From positions 682,001 to 746,000 of the forward strand of contig NZ_CP012881.1 of NCBI RefSeq assembly GCF_002224265.1: a stretch of DNA of 64,000 bases, written 5' to 3'. The notes under the pieces were generated by a model. That model saw only the letters and a program-made list of their open reading frames with translations, was not told the DNA's origin and made no database searches. A program made the translations under genes and the position numbers. How positions within the stretch are numbered: the first letter of the stretch is position 1; each line of letters starts with the position of its first letter. The stretch is from Vibrio vulnificus NBRC 15645 = ATCC 27562. GTDB lineage: Bacteria > Pseudomonadota > Gammaproteobacteria > Enterobacterales > Vibrionaceae. Below, one piece after another: positions 9,277 through 17,536 of the stretch.

Positions 9277-10581
9277 TTAACGAATCTGCAGAATGTTCTG
9301 TTGTAGCTGGTTGTGAACTTCTAGCGCACGTGAGTTTGCTTGGAAGTTTCGCTGAGCAGAAATCAGATCCACCAGCTCTTGAGTCATATCGATATTCGAC
9401 TGCTCAAGCGCACCGCTGGAAACCGTACCAAATGAACCTTTGTTTGATTCACCCCAGATTTTATCGCCTGAGTTATTGGTTGAATTCCACTGCGTACCAC
9501 CTTTCTTATCCAAACCTTGCTCATTTGGAACACGTACCAAGGCAACACGGCCTAGAGTCACGTTTTCACCGTTAGAGTATGTCCCGTAAACACTGCCGTT
9601 TTCGTCGATATCAACTTTGGTCAAGAAACCCGTGGTTGCACCATCTTCATCGAACTTTGTCAGTTCAAACGGTGCAGCAAACTGGGTTGATGAGTTTAAA
9701 TCGAACGCGATGGTTTGCGTTGGATCGCCACCGTTCATATCAATCGGCACAGCACCAGCACCAAGCGGATCTGAAATGATCGGCTGACCATTGTTAAGAC
9801 TCGCCAACGTACCATCATTATTGAACTTAACGGTGTGGCCAATATGCCCTGTCGCATTAGTCGCATCACCACCAGTAATGTTCAATGGTTTCTCGCCTTG
9901 GCTATCTGTTACTGTGTAGTACGTCTGCCAAGTATTGGGTTGAGTCTGATCTTTCAAATAGTAAGTGGTTAATTTGTAAGATTGACCCATTGAGTCATAG
10001 ATCGTCGAAGAAGTAGAACGGTTATACGTATCTGGATCTTCGAAATCAAATGCCTGTGGATCTTTAAGCGCACCACTGGCAGGTAAGTTAACACCTACCG
10101 TAACGTTAGAGGTCTGTTTTGGCTTACCAAACTCCGCAGGGATGTTCAGAGGCTGGGGTTCGTAAGAAGCCACATCGCCACTCAACGGGTCCACTTGGTA
10201 ACCCAGTAAGTATTCATCATTCGCCGTCACCATGTAGTTGTCTTTGCTTAGATGAAATGCACCATTACGTGTTAGTTCGTTCTGGTTGGGTACCATGCGG
10301 TCTTTCGCTACGGCAAAAAAACCGGTGCCGCTAATGCGCAAATCCATAGGGTTGTTGGTGTAAATACTTGAACCTTCGTGGAACTGTTGTGCCACTTGGT
10401 TTGCTTGTACACCACCACCCGGAGTGGTTTTCGCATTGGTAAAGAGTGAGTTAGAGTAAACATCACCAAATTCCGCACGCGACTCTTTAAAGCCGTAGGT
10501 ATTGGCGTTAGCAATGTTGTTACTCGTGGTATTCAGATCTAACTGAGCTGCGGACAAACCGCTTAAAGATACATATGACAT
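9277..10581 (-). CDS. flgE: Flagellar hook protein FlgE
   Basis: Hook subunit forming the universal joint. It has 434 residues. The N-terminus MSYVSLSGLSAAQLDLNTTS with NNIANANTYGFKESRAEF is the hook/rod signature. The middle holds the FlgE insert domains (YTVTDSQGEKPLNI region), and the C-terminus GALEQSNIDMTQELVDLISA plus QRNFQANSRALEVHNQLQQN completes the D0 domain. It follows flgD by 30 bp. Confidence 0.96.
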   Translation of the reverse strand: MSYVSLSGLSAAQLDLNTTSNNIANANTYGFKESRAEFGDVYSNSLFTNAKTTPGGGVQANQVAQQFHEGSSIYTNNPMDLRISGTGFFAVAKDRMVPNQNELTRNGAFHLSKDNYMVTANDEYLLGYQVDPLSGDVASYEPQPLNIPAEFGKPKQTSNVTVGVNLPASGALKDPQAFDFEDPDTYNRSTSSTIYDSMGQSYKLTTYYLKDQTQPNTWQTYYTVTDSQGEKPLNITGGDATNATGHIGHTVKFNNDGTLASLNNGQPIISDPLGAGAVPIDMNGGDPTQTIAFDLNSSTQFAAPFELTKFDEDGATTGFLTKVDIDENGSVYGTYSNGENVTLGRVALVRVPNEQGLDKKGGTQWNSTNNSGDKIWGESNKGSFGTVSSGALEQSNIDMTQELVDLISAQRNFQANSRALEVHNQLQQNILQIR

Positions 10582-10611
10582 TCCAAAATCTCCTGAATCT
10601 AGCCAGCGTAA

Positions 10612-11319
10612 TTACGCTTTGCCAACTTCTAGTACTTCAGCAAGTCGAACTGGCGAATCAAAGCCAGCCAGATTGAGCAGTACGTTACCATCACCTTTAC
10701 CTAGCAATACACTGTTTACGTTGGCATAAGTGGATACTGGGAAGTCACTTGACTGACCATCCAATAAACCTGATGCCTTCACTTTGTATTTGCCAGCCGG
10801 CAATGGATTACCGTTTTCGTCGTTGCCGTCCCATTCAACACGGTTATCTCCCGCAGGTTTCGCTCCTACCTCAAAAGAACGAACCAGTTGGCCAATTTCA
10901 TTTTCCACACGGACAATCACGTTATCCATTGCTTGTGGAAGTTTGACCATTGCAGGCATACCCGTATTTTCTTGCTTCAGCCCCGCCGCTCCTGGAACCA
11001 AAACATCACGACCCACTAAAGAAGAAGCTTGTAATGCTTGGTTTGACGTCATCGATGAGTTGAGGCTCTCGAACTGAGAGTTCATCTTTCCGATGCCATC
11101 GACGGTCGCAAATGACGCCATTTGCGCAATCATCTGGTCGTTACTCACCGGCTTAAAAGGATCCTGTTGAGCAAGCTGCTTGGTCAACAACGATAAAAAG
11201 TCTTCTTGTTTAAGCTCTTGTTTACCTGTTGTTTCTGTTGGCTTCTTGCTCTCTTGCAAACTCTTAAGCTGGTCGATATAGGACAAGCCGCTTTGACCAA
11301 CGTTATTGATTCCGGCCAT
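10612..11319 (-). CDS. flgD: Flagellar hook cap / assembly protein FlgD
   Basis: Scaffold that caps the growing hook and is removed at completion. It has 235 residues. The N-terminal half has the FlgD motif QEDFLSLLTKQLAQQDPFKP followed by NDQMIAQMASFATVDGI. The C-terminal half is the FlgD Ig-like/Tudor domain (VEWDGNDENGNPLPAGKYKV). It lies between flgC and flgE. Confidence 0.96.
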   Translation of the reverse strand: MAGINNVGQSGLSYIDQLKSLQESKKPTETTGKQELKQEDFLSLLTKQLAQQDPFKPVSNDQMIAQMASFATVDGIGKMNSQFESLNSSMTSNQALQASSLVGRDVLVPGAAGLKQENTGMPAMVKLPQAMDNVIVRVENEIGQLVRSFEVGAKPAGDNRVEWDGNDENGNPLPAGKYKVKASGLLDGQSSDFPVSTYANVNSVLLGKGDGNVLLNLAGFDSPVRLAEVLEVGKA

Positions 11320-11336
11320 ACGCTACCTCCTTATCC

Positions 11337-11753
11337 CTATTGACCCATCTGCAGCGTACGCAGCAGCATTTGTTTACTTGCATCTGCAACTTGAACGTTT
11401 GTTTGATACGCTCGTGAAGCAGAAATCATGTTGGCCATTTCTTCCATCACATTGACATTAGGCTTGTAAATATAGCCTTCATCGTTTGCGAGTGGGTGTT
11501 CTGGGTTGTATTCCGCGCTCAGCGGCTTATCGCTTTCCACAATGCCAAGTACTTTCACCGGAACCGTGTCGCCGCGGTTGTACATCGCATTACTTAACTC
11601 AGCACCAAACACCGCGTGGCGGGCTTTGTATGTATCTTTAGCAGAGCTACTGACACTATCCGCGTTGGCTAGGTTACTTGAGGTCGTATTTAGACGAACA
11701 GATTCAGCACTCATTGCAGAACCAGTCACATTGAACACATTAAATAAGCTCAT
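11337..11753 (-). CDS. flgC: Flagellar proximal rod protein FlgC
   Basis: Proximal rod subunit, 138 residues, typical length. MSLFNVFNVTGSAMSAESVR then LNTTSSNLANADSVSSS forms the N-terminal signature, and NVNVMEEMANMISASRAYQT the C-terminal one. It lies 4 bp after flgB, so the two are probably translationally coupled. Confidence 0.96.
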   Translation of the reverse strand: MSLFNVFNVTGSAMSAESVRLNTTSSNLANADSVSSSAKDTYKARHAVFGAELSNAMYNRGDTVPVKVLGIVESDKPLSAEYNPEHPLANDEGYIYKPNVNVMEEMANMISASRAYQTNVQVADASKQMLLRTLQMGQ

Positions 11754-11757
11754 CTAA

Positions 11758-12153
11758 TTAATCCCCTTTGATCGCTTTCGTTAAGTTCTTAAATTTCCCG
11801 CCCAGAAAATCGAGAGACGCTTGATGACGAATTTGGTTCTGCATAAACAAATTACGCTCGAGATCCAAATCGACCGTATTGCCATCTCCGGTATCTGGTT
11901 GAGTCGGCAAACGATAAAGTTTTTCACCCATTACCGTTGTAGTGGCAGGAATGTGCCGACCATCCGTACGGCTAAGACCAATGCTTGCCCCCGAACTTGC
12001 CGCTTGCAGTTCCTTAGAAAAATCTAACCCTCTTGCCTTGTAGCCAGGTGTGTTTGCTTGCGCAATGTTAGTAGAGATAACCTCTGCATTGCGTTCACGC
12101 ACGCCCACCGTGTGTTGGTGGATGCCTAGTGCCTTGTCAAAAGAGATAGTCAT
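11758..12153 (-). CDS. flgB: Flagellar proximal rod protein FlgB
   Basis: Proximal rod subunit next to the MS ring. It has 131 residues. It contains STNIAQANTPGYKARGLDF and the C-terminal ERNLFMQNQIRHQASLDFLG motif. It is the first gene of flgBCDE, 44 bp downstream of a perfect sigma-54 promoter. Confidence 0.96.
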   Translation of the reverse strand: MTISFDKALGIHQHTVGVRERNAEVISTNIAQANTPGYKARGLDFSKELQAASSGASIGLSRTDGRHIPATTTVMGEKLYRLPTQPDTGDGNTVDLDLERNLFMQNQIRHQASLDFLGGKFKNLTKAIKGD

Positions 12154-12197
12154 AACTTGCCTCTACAAATAGAACTGACCGTTATTGGTTAAACAAA

Positions 12198-12214
12198 AGC
12201 AATTAGTGTGCCAA
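12198..12214 (-). promoter_or_regulatory. Sigma-54 promoter of flgBCDE
   Basis: The minus strand reads TTGGCACACTAATTGCT: consensus -24 (TTGGCAC) and -12 (TTGC) elements at correct spacing, upstream of flgB. Confidence 0.88.
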
Positions 12215-12403
12215 AAGACAAAACTAACAAAATTTGTTTTAGCCGATATTGGAATAGCAATAACTAAGCCATGTCAGTGAAGGGAATGTCATAAAGCTTC
12301 ACCAACATGACTGGCTTTAAAATTATACACCCAAACAATCTGAAGGCGCTCGTTTCGTGGAAATGAACCTGAGAGTTCGAAGGAAAATGACAGAAGAGTT
12401 AAG

Positions 12404-12522
12404 GGGACTAGGGACTAGGGACTAGGGACTAGGGACTAGGGACTAGGGACTAGGGACTAGGGACTAGAAAACTAGAAAACTAGAAAACTAGCAAACTAGC
12501 AAACTAGCAAACTAGCAAACTA
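12404..12522. repeat. Tandem array: 9 x GGGACTA, 3 x GAAAACTA, 4 x GCAAACTA
   Basis: A perfect uninterrupted array of 119 bp: nine 7-mers GGGACTA (12404-12466), three 8-mers GAAAACTA (12467-12490) and four 8-mers GCAAACTA (12491-12522). All units share the junction ACTAG, giving 16 CTAG tetranucleotides in a row. It lies between the cheR terminator and the flgB promoter, about 190-310 bp upstream of the promoter. It is not coding. Copy number is likely to vary between strains. Confidence 0.95.
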
Positions 12523-12527
12523 GATAT

Positions 12528-12558
12528 AAAAAAACAGCTCGAGAATATCGAGCTGTTT
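12528..12558 (-). terminator. Rho-independent terminator after cheR
   Basis: AAACAGCTCGA and TCGAGCTGTTT form an 11-bp stem with a 5-nt loop. On the minus strand a run of seven T follows. It ends the cheV-cheR transcript. Confidence 0.88.
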
Positions 12559-12582
12559 GAATGTTGTCTATTGCTTTGCAAG

Positions 12583-13410
12583 TTACTTCAACTTGTAGAT
12601 GATACCAGGATTACAACGAACCATTTCGAATCGGTCTGTCAATCCAGTTAGAGACTCTGATGCCCCTAACAGTAAGTAACCACCAGGGTTCAAGCTGTTC
12701 GCCATCTGGTTCAGTACTTTTGATTTCATATCTGGTGAAAAGTAAATCAATACGTTTCGGCAGAAAATGATGTCAAATTTACCCAGTAACGCGTAGCTAT
12801 CCATCAAGTTTTGTGGCCTAAAGTTCACCAAACGCTTTACGTTGTCTTTGACTTTCATACGGCCATCGCCTGCGTCTTCAAAAAACGTGCGGCGTCGCTC
12901 AGGAGAAAGACCACGGCCTAGAGCTAGGTTGTCATAAACACCGGCTCGACACATATCCAACATGCTGGCTGAGATATCCGTCGCGGTAATCGCCACGCTG
13001 GTTAACATACCCGGCTTACGTTGTTGAGTCTCTAGCACCGTCATTGCCATCGAATAAGGCTCTTGACCTGAAGAACTTGCCGCTGACCAAATTTTAATAG
13101 GGCGACGGCTTGCCGCTACCTCAGGCAAAAGCTTTTCTGCCAATACGGTGAAAGGATAGGTATCACGAAACCACAAGGTTTCGTTTGTCGTCATTGCATC
13201 GACTGCTGCCACTCGAAGTTCGCGATTGCGGCCAGTGACCACATCTCTTAGCAGATCCGAGAGTGAAGCTAGTTTGAATTTGGTGACCAATGGACTGAGA
13301 CGGCTACGGACCAAATACTGCTTACTGTCACCCAATACGATGCCGCACTGGGACTCTAGAAAACGGCTAAAGTCTCGATACTCTTGGTCACTGATTGTAA
13401 TAGCAGTCAT
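12583..13410 (-). CDS. cheR: Chemotaxis protein methyltransferase CheR
   Basis: Cytoplasmic SAM-dependent methyltransferase that methylates glutamates of chemoreceptors for adaptation. It has 275 residues. The N-terminal all-alpha domain (about 1-80, YRDFSRFLESQCGIVLGDSK) precedes the methyltransferase fold (about 85-275). Family motifs include LWFRDTYPF, IWSAASSSGQEPYSMAM and DIIFCRNVLIYFSP. It lies 13 bp downstream of cheV in the polar flagellar cluster, the standard Vibrio arrangement. Confidence 0.95.
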   Translation of the reverse strand: MTAITISDQEYRDFSRFLESQCGIVLGDSKQYLVRSRLSPLVTKFKLASLSDLLRDVVTGRNRELRVAAVDAMTTNETLWFRDTYPFTVLAEKLLPEVAASRRPIKIWSAASSSGQEPYSMAMTVLETQQRKPGMLTSVAITATDISASMLDMCRAGVYDNLALGRGLSPERRRTFFEDAGDGRMKVKDNVKRLVNFRPQNLMDSYALLGKFDIIFCRNVLIYFSPDMKSKVLNQMANSLNPGGYLLLGASESLTGLTDRFEMVRCNPGIIYKLK

Positions 13411-13423
13411 TAACGTCTCTTTA

Positions 13424-14350
13424 TTAGTTTGTTAGTGCAGTTTTCACTGCATTACCCAATTCGTCTGGATTGAACTTCGCGATAAACGCATTTGCGCCGA
13501 CTCGTTCAACCATGGCTTGGTTAAAGACACCACTGAGAGAGGAGTGCAGGATCACATACAGATCTTTTAACTCTGCATGGCGGCGAATTTCCGCCGTTAA
13601 AGTATAACCATCCATCTCAGGCATTTCGATATCCGAAATCACAAGAGAAATCTGATCTCTAATCGGGCCATCTGCGGCCATTTCAAGCAACTTCTCGTAA
13701 GCCTCTTTGCCATCTTTAACCGCAACGCATTCAAAACCAATATTGGTAATGGCGCGCTCTACCTGTTTACGAGCAACGGTGGAGTCGTCAGCAATCAAGA
13801 TACGACGTACAAGCGCTTTTGCAGTTTCGACTTTGGCAATTTCTTCACCAATCGAAGAATCCATTGTTTCATCCACTGGCGCGATTTCAGCCAAAATTTT
13901 CTCAACGTCGAGAATTTCAACTAACTCATTATCAATGTTGGTCACTGCAGTTAGGTAGTTCGCTTTACCAGCACCATCTGGCGGTGGCAAGATAGCCTCC
14001 CAATGCATATTAATAATACGCTCAACAGAAGTCACCAGGAACGCCTGAATAGAACGGTTGAACTCTGCGATAACCACAAAGCATTTATCGATATCTTGAG
14101 TTGGACGTCCGCCAATTGCTAGGCTTAGGTCAATCACCGACACGGTATGGCCACGAATATGAGCGACACCTTTTACCAGTGGGTGCAGATTAGGCATTGA
14201 AGTAAGCTTAGGGCACTGTAGCACTTCTTTGACTTTAAATACGTTAATACCATAACGTTGTCGGCCCATTAAACGAAAGGTCAGCAACTCAAGTCTATTT
14301 TGACCTACGAGTTGCGTCCGCTGATTCACTGAATCAAGAATCCCCGTCAT
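13424..14350 (-). CDS. cheV: Chemotaxis coupling protein CheV
   Basis: CheW-like adaptor fused to a receiver domain, linking chemoreceptors to CheA. It has 308 residues. Residues about 20-165 are the CheW-like domain (RQRYGINVFKVKEVLQCPKL). About 180-308 are a REC domain with RRILIADDSTVARKQVERAI and the phosphoacceptor in LVISDIEMPEMDG, Asp about residue 240. It starts the cheV-cheR unit and is divergent from flgA. Confidence 0.95.
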   Translation of the reverse strand: MTGILDSVNQRTQLVGQNRLELLTFRLMGRQRYGINVFKVKEVLQCPKLTSMPNLHPLVKGVAHIRGHTVSVIDLSLAIGGRPTQDIDKCFVVIAEFNRSIQAFLVTSVERIINMHWEAILPPPDGAGKANYLTAVTNIDNELVEILDVEKILAEIAPVDETMDSSIGEEIAKVETAKALVRRILIADDSTVARKQVERAITNIGFECVAVKDGKEAYEKLLEMAADGPIRDQISLVISDIEMPEMDGYTLTAEIRRHAELKDLYVILHSSLSGVFNQAMVERVGANAFIAKFNPDELGNAVKTALTN

Positions 14351-14425
14351 AAGCTCATCTCCATCTCAAACTTTTTGATTAAAAGTGATAATCTAATTAC
14401 AGCTGCATAACACCAGAGAAACAGA

Positions 14426-15172
14426 ATGGCGTATTCTAATACTTATTTATCTTCATTTACCATCTATAAGTGTAGAGCTTTCTATAAAAGTTACGCTAAG
14501 TCTATCGGCATTTTGCTAACTTTGTTTAGTTTTTTTGCGCATGGCGCGACAGAAAATCAAATAAAACAGATACAGTTAGCTGCAGAAGAACACATTTTAG
14601 CCAATGTGGAGGCTCCATTGGGAGGCCAGTTGACTGTCAGTGCCGCTAATATAGATAGTAGAATAAAAGCGACCGATTGCCCGATTGCTTTGGTAACCAG
14701 TTCCAATTCAACCAATAGCACTCGAAGTAATATTAATGTTCTTGTGGAGTGTCCACCAGATGAATGGCAGATCTATGTCCCTGTGAGACTGTCGATTGCC
14801 GTTTCTCTAGTGACGGCAAATCGCTCCCTTAGCCGGGGAGAAATCATCTCCTTCTCAGATGTGAGTACCAATTTGATAGAGTTACAACGCTTTCGCAAAG
14901 AAGGGTATTCCGACATCACTCAAGTCGTTGGGGCAAAAGTAAAACGCGTTTTGCGTCCTGGTGATGTAGTGGAGCGAGGAGACATCTGTGTTGTATGCCG
15001 CAATGAAAAAGTGGTGATAAAAGCAACAAAGGATGGGATGACAATCACAACTCAAGGCACCTCATTACAAGATGGCGCAACAGGGGAACAAGTTCGGGTG
15101 AAAAATGACAAGTCTCAGCGTATAATCGAAGGAATTGTGACCGGCATTGCTGAAGTGACTGTTTCGTTTTAA
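14426..15172 (+). CDS. flgA: Flagellar P-ring assembly chaperone FlgA
   Basis: Periplasmic chaperone for FlgI assembly. It has 248 residues. A long N-terminal hydrophobic segment (SIGILLTLFSFFAHG, about 25-40) acts as signal sequence, followed by the SAF-like domain (ANRSLSRGEIISFSDVSTNL) and the family C-terminus with QGTSLQDGATGEQVRVKN. The first ATG is used, but an internal start closer to the signal peptide is possible. It is divergent from cheV, with flgM following after 146 bp. Confidence 0.92.
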   Translation: MAYSNTYLSSFTIYKCRAFYKSYAKSIGILLTLFSFFAHGATENQIKQIQLAAEEHILANVEAPLGGQLTVSAANIDSRIKATDCPIALVTSSNSTNSTRSNINVLVECPPDEWQIYVPVRLSIAVSLVTANRSLSRGEIISFSDVSTNLIELQRFRKEGYSDITQVVGAKVKRVLRPGDVVERGDICVVCRNEKVVIKATKDGMTITTQGTSLQDGATGEQVRVKNDKSQRIIEGIVTGIAEVTVSF

Positions 15173-15251
15173 CATGTTCCTCATGCTTCCTATCGGGGCT
15201 CGTCTAAGTTTTAGGCCCGAATCCTGCTAGAAAGAAAATGGAAATTTTTTC

Positions 15252-15278
15252 TAAAGTATTGGCTGACGTGGTCGATAC
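15252..15278 (+). promoter_or_regulatory. Sigma-28 (FliA) promoter of flgMN
   Basis: TAAAGTAT, 11 nt, then GTCGATAC is a near-consensus FliA promoter (TAAAGTTT-N11-GCCGATAA), about 40 bp upstream of flgM. It fits the known negative feedback in which FliA drives its own anti-sigma factor. Confidence 0.82.
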
Positions 15279-15318
15279 TGAGAGTACAAATCCCGTACTG
15301 CGTAGGTAAGGTTTATAT

Positions 15319-15645
15319 ATGGCAAGTATCGATAACATACGTTCAGGTCAAATCATGACGACAAACAGTCGTGGTCCTGCGCGTTTCGATTCAAATTCGG
15401 TATCTGATACCCGTAACGAAGCGAAAAAAAGCAACGTCGGGCAAGATGCTGTTTCTTTGAGTCAACAAAGTCGTGATATCGAGCAACTTCATCAGGAAAT
15501 GGCGTCTAAGCCAGCATTCGATGCCGCTAAAGTCGCCGCGATCAAAGAAGCGATCGCAAACGGTTCTTATCGTGTCGATCCTGAAAAGCTTGCAGATAAC
15601 ATGATGAAATTTGAAAACGAACTGGCAGACCGCGTTAAAGCATAA
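15319..15645 (+). CDS. flgM: Anti-sigma-28 factor FlgM
   Basis: Binds FliA (sigma-28) until the hook is complete, then is exported. In Vibrio cholerae it leaves through the sheathed flagellum (literature). It has 108 residues. The C-terminal half has the FlgM motif (KPAFDAAKVAAIKEAIANGS, YRVDPEKLADNMMKFENEL), while the N-terminal half looks disordered, as expected. The gene pair with flgN, 20 bp downstream, is typical. Confidence 0.94.
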   Translation: MASIDNIRSGQIMTTNSRGPARFDSNSVSDTRNEAKKSNVGQDAVSLSQQSRDIEQLHQEMASKPAFDAAKVAAIKEAIANGSYRVDPEKLADNMMKFENELADRVKA

Positions 15646-15665
15646 GGTCTAGGTAGGTAGTAGTT

Positions 15666-16091
15666 ATGGCTGCTTTAGTTGATTTAGTAAATTTCCAGTT
15701 TGAAAATGCTAAAGCTCTCTCTATTGTGTTAGAAAAGGAAAGCAAGATCATTGCTAGCCGTGTTTCTGCAGATATCGAGAAAATTGCCAAAGAAAAGATG
15801 ACGCTCATTGGTCGTTTACAACAAACAGACCAGCGAATTGCCTCTCACCCGCATGTCAATCAACTTACCGAAGATACTTACTTAAGAGAAACGGTTGCCA
15901 GTATTCAATCGATTATTCTTGATTGCCAACAAATCAACCAAATCAACGGCGAAGCGCTTACGCGCGCTCAATCTAGCTTCAACAAACTCAATAATATGCT
16001 GCAACATAGCCACGGAAAAATAGGCATGACCTATAATGCCGGTGGTAAAACGCATACCATTTCTACCCTTGGTACGAATATCAAAGCGTAA
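15666..16091 (+). CDS. flgN: Flagellar export chaperone FlgN
   Basis: Cytoplasmic chaperone for FlgK and FlgL. It has 141 residues, almost all predicted helical (NFQFENAKALSIVLEKESKI). It follows flgM by 20 bp in the sigma-28 operon. The assignment rests on helical pattern, length and position, since FlgN is poorly conserved. In vibrios the same protein is annotated as FlgN. Confidence 0.85.
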   Translation: MAALVDLVNFQFENAKALSIVLEKESKIIASRVSADIEKIAKEKMTLIGRLQQTDQRIASHPHVNQLTEDTYLRETVASIQSIILDCQQINQINGEALTRAQSSFNKLNNMLQHSHGKIGMTYNAGGKTHTISTLGTNIKA

Positions 16092-16236
16092 TCAGACCGG
16101 ATAACGCCTTTTTACGGTATGAGTCCAAACTTAATGCCCCTTTCTCATGCAACACTAAATCAAATCCTCCTTTTCTCCTTCGATAACATCACGTCAAAAG
16201 ATCACTCACGCTGCGCTAAAAAAACGAATAAAAGAA

Positions 16237-16258
16237 AAGCGGCCAATCGTGGCCGCTT
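16237..16258 (-). terminator. Bidirectional hairpin between flgN and flgP
   Basis: AAGCGGCCA and TGGCCGCTT pair perfectly around a 4-nt loop. On the minus strand TTTTCTTTT follows, giving a terminator for flgOP. On the plus strand the tail is only TTGATTCTG. Confidence 0.8.
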
Positions 16259-16288
16259 GATTCTGATTATCTGGAAAACTGAATGAGA

Positions 16289-16720
16289 TTAGAAAAGTGT
16301 TTGCTGCCTTTTTTCAGGGATCTGCTGAACTTCACCGTAGTCACGCAGCTTATCCATCTTACGAATATCTAAACGCAGTTCAGTTACATAGCTATCGCCC
16401 ACAGGGTAACTACGCACCACTTCTGCACCACGGATCACACCATCAACGGCACCTGAGGTATTTTCAACACCCAAACGCTGATCCTCCAAATGCGCTCTGC
16501 CACTCACTCGCATACCATAAACCTGCTCGGCAAGTTCACGATACGCGTCAATTTTAGAAGCACGCATGGCACGAACGCGTTTTTCTTCATCTGTGCGGCC
16601 TGTTTGTTCACTAATACTGGCATACCCCACTGCCACCAGCATATCGTCTTGACGCATCTGCTGTAGCGGTTGGCACCCCACCATAAGGAGCATAACGAAA
16701 GCGATAAGAGACTTTTTCAT
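16289..16720 (-). CDS. flgP: Flagellar H-ring outer-membrane lipoprotein FlgP
   Basis: Outer-membrane lipoprotein of the Vibrio H ring, needed for motility and stability of the sheathed flagellum (family knowledge). It has 143 residues. The signal peptide ends in lipobox V-G-C (MKKSLIAFVMLLMVGC). The LPP20-type domain has VRAMRASKIDAYRELAEQVY and ends with LDIRKMDKLRDYGEV. It follows flgO by 8 bp. Confidence 0.92.
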   Translation of the reverse strand: MKKSLIAFVMLLMVGCQPLQQMRQDDMLVAVGYASISEQTGRTDEEKRVRAMRASKIDAYRELAEQVYGMRVSGRAHLEDQRLGVENTSGAVDGVIRGAEVVRSYPVGDSYVTELRLDIRKMDKLRDYGEVQQIPEKRQQTLF

Positions 16721-16728
16721 AGCTCCCC

Positions 16729-17364
16729 CTATGGACGTAAGATCACGGTATATGGTTGACGAATGGTCGGATCTGAACGAATGATCACCCCATCTTGAGT
16801 GCGAATACTGTTCAATGTATCCAAGTCGCGGCCAATACGCTCAGCAGGTAAGAAGCCTTGAGCTGAAGCCACTACCACTCGGGTTTGCATACCCACAACG
16901 CGAGCGTTGACTAACACGCCACCTTCTTGTCGTAACATGGTCCCCGTGAGTACATATTGGATTTCTTGTTCTTGTGCGAGATCTTTCCAATCACGGCTCA
17001 AAGCAAAATCGCCTTGTTGCGTCACTTGAATCGATCCCGTGGTTTTGAAATCCACGACTTTGAAACCACGACGCTGAAGTTGGTAAATAAAACCTTCAGA
17101 CACGGAGTTTCCAAGCCAGTTGGTTGAATCCATGTTCTGCAAATCAACAAACGAGGTGACGGCAATCGGTGTACGAGCAGACACACTGGTATTTGACAGA
17201 ATCAGATCTTCCGTCAGGCTCTCGACAAAGAAGTCCATCGTATGACGCGGGCTTTCCATCAGCATAAACTGGCTGCCCGAGTACGGTTCTTTACCGTTGT
17301 AAATCGGTGAGTAGGCGCATGAACTCAAAGCCATGACGGACGCTACAACAATCCATTTTTTCAT
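16729..17364 (-). CDS. flgO: Flagellar H-ring lipoprotein FlgO
   Basis: Outer-membrane lipoprotein that works with FlgP and FlgT to build the H ring outside the basal body. It has 211 residues, with signal peptide MKKWIVVASVMALSSC and lipobox S-S-C. The FlgO domain includes RTPIAVTSFVDLQNMDSTNW, LGNSVSEGFIYQLQRRGFKV and the C-terminal ERIGRDLDTLNSIRTQDGV. It is divergent from flgT. No clear sigma-54 or sigma-28 element was found on its own strand. Confidence 0.92.
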   Translation of the reverse strand: MKKWIVVASVMALSSCAYSPIYNGKEPYSGSQFMLMESPRHTMDFFVESLTEDLILSNTSVSARTPIAVTSFVDLQNMDSTNWLGNSVSEGFIYQLQRRGFKVVDFKTTGSIQVTQQGDFALSRDWKDLAQEQEIQYVLTGTMLRQEGGVLVNARVVGMQTRVVVASAQGFLPAERIGRDLDTLNSIRTQDGVIIRSDPTIRQPYTVILRP

Positions 17365-17432
17365 GGGGTTAATCTCCAGATAATCTCAGATGTCCATTAA
17401 GACTGCTTTTGTTTTCCGACTGGTTTACAATC

Positions 17433-17449
17433 TTGGAACAGTCTTTGCT
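17433..17449 (+). promoter_or_regulatory. Sigma-54 promoter of flgT
   Basis: TTGGAACAGTCTTTGCT has GG and GC at correct 10-nt spacing, with A in place of C in the -24 box. It is 88 bp upstream of the flgT start codon. Confidence 0.7.
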
Positions 17450-17536
17450 TTTGTATCTCTGCAACAAGTTAAAAGCGACATCCATATACAGCTGATAAAT
17501 GCAAAGCAATATCTATACCCACTTGGGAAATTCACG

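Noticed and set aside
12404..12522. CRISPR array or telomere-like element
   Set aside because: Units are 7-8 bp with no spacers and no cas genes; it is a simple tandem repeat.
17400..17420. Sigma-54 promoter for flgO on the minus strand
   Set aside because: The GG and GC pairs are 9 nt apart instead of 10, which is not tolerated by sigma-54.
17469..17500. Sigma-28 promoter upstream of flgT (TAAAA ... GCTGATAA)
   Set aside because: The spacing between the two boxes is 1-2 nt too long and a better sigma-54 site lies just upstream.
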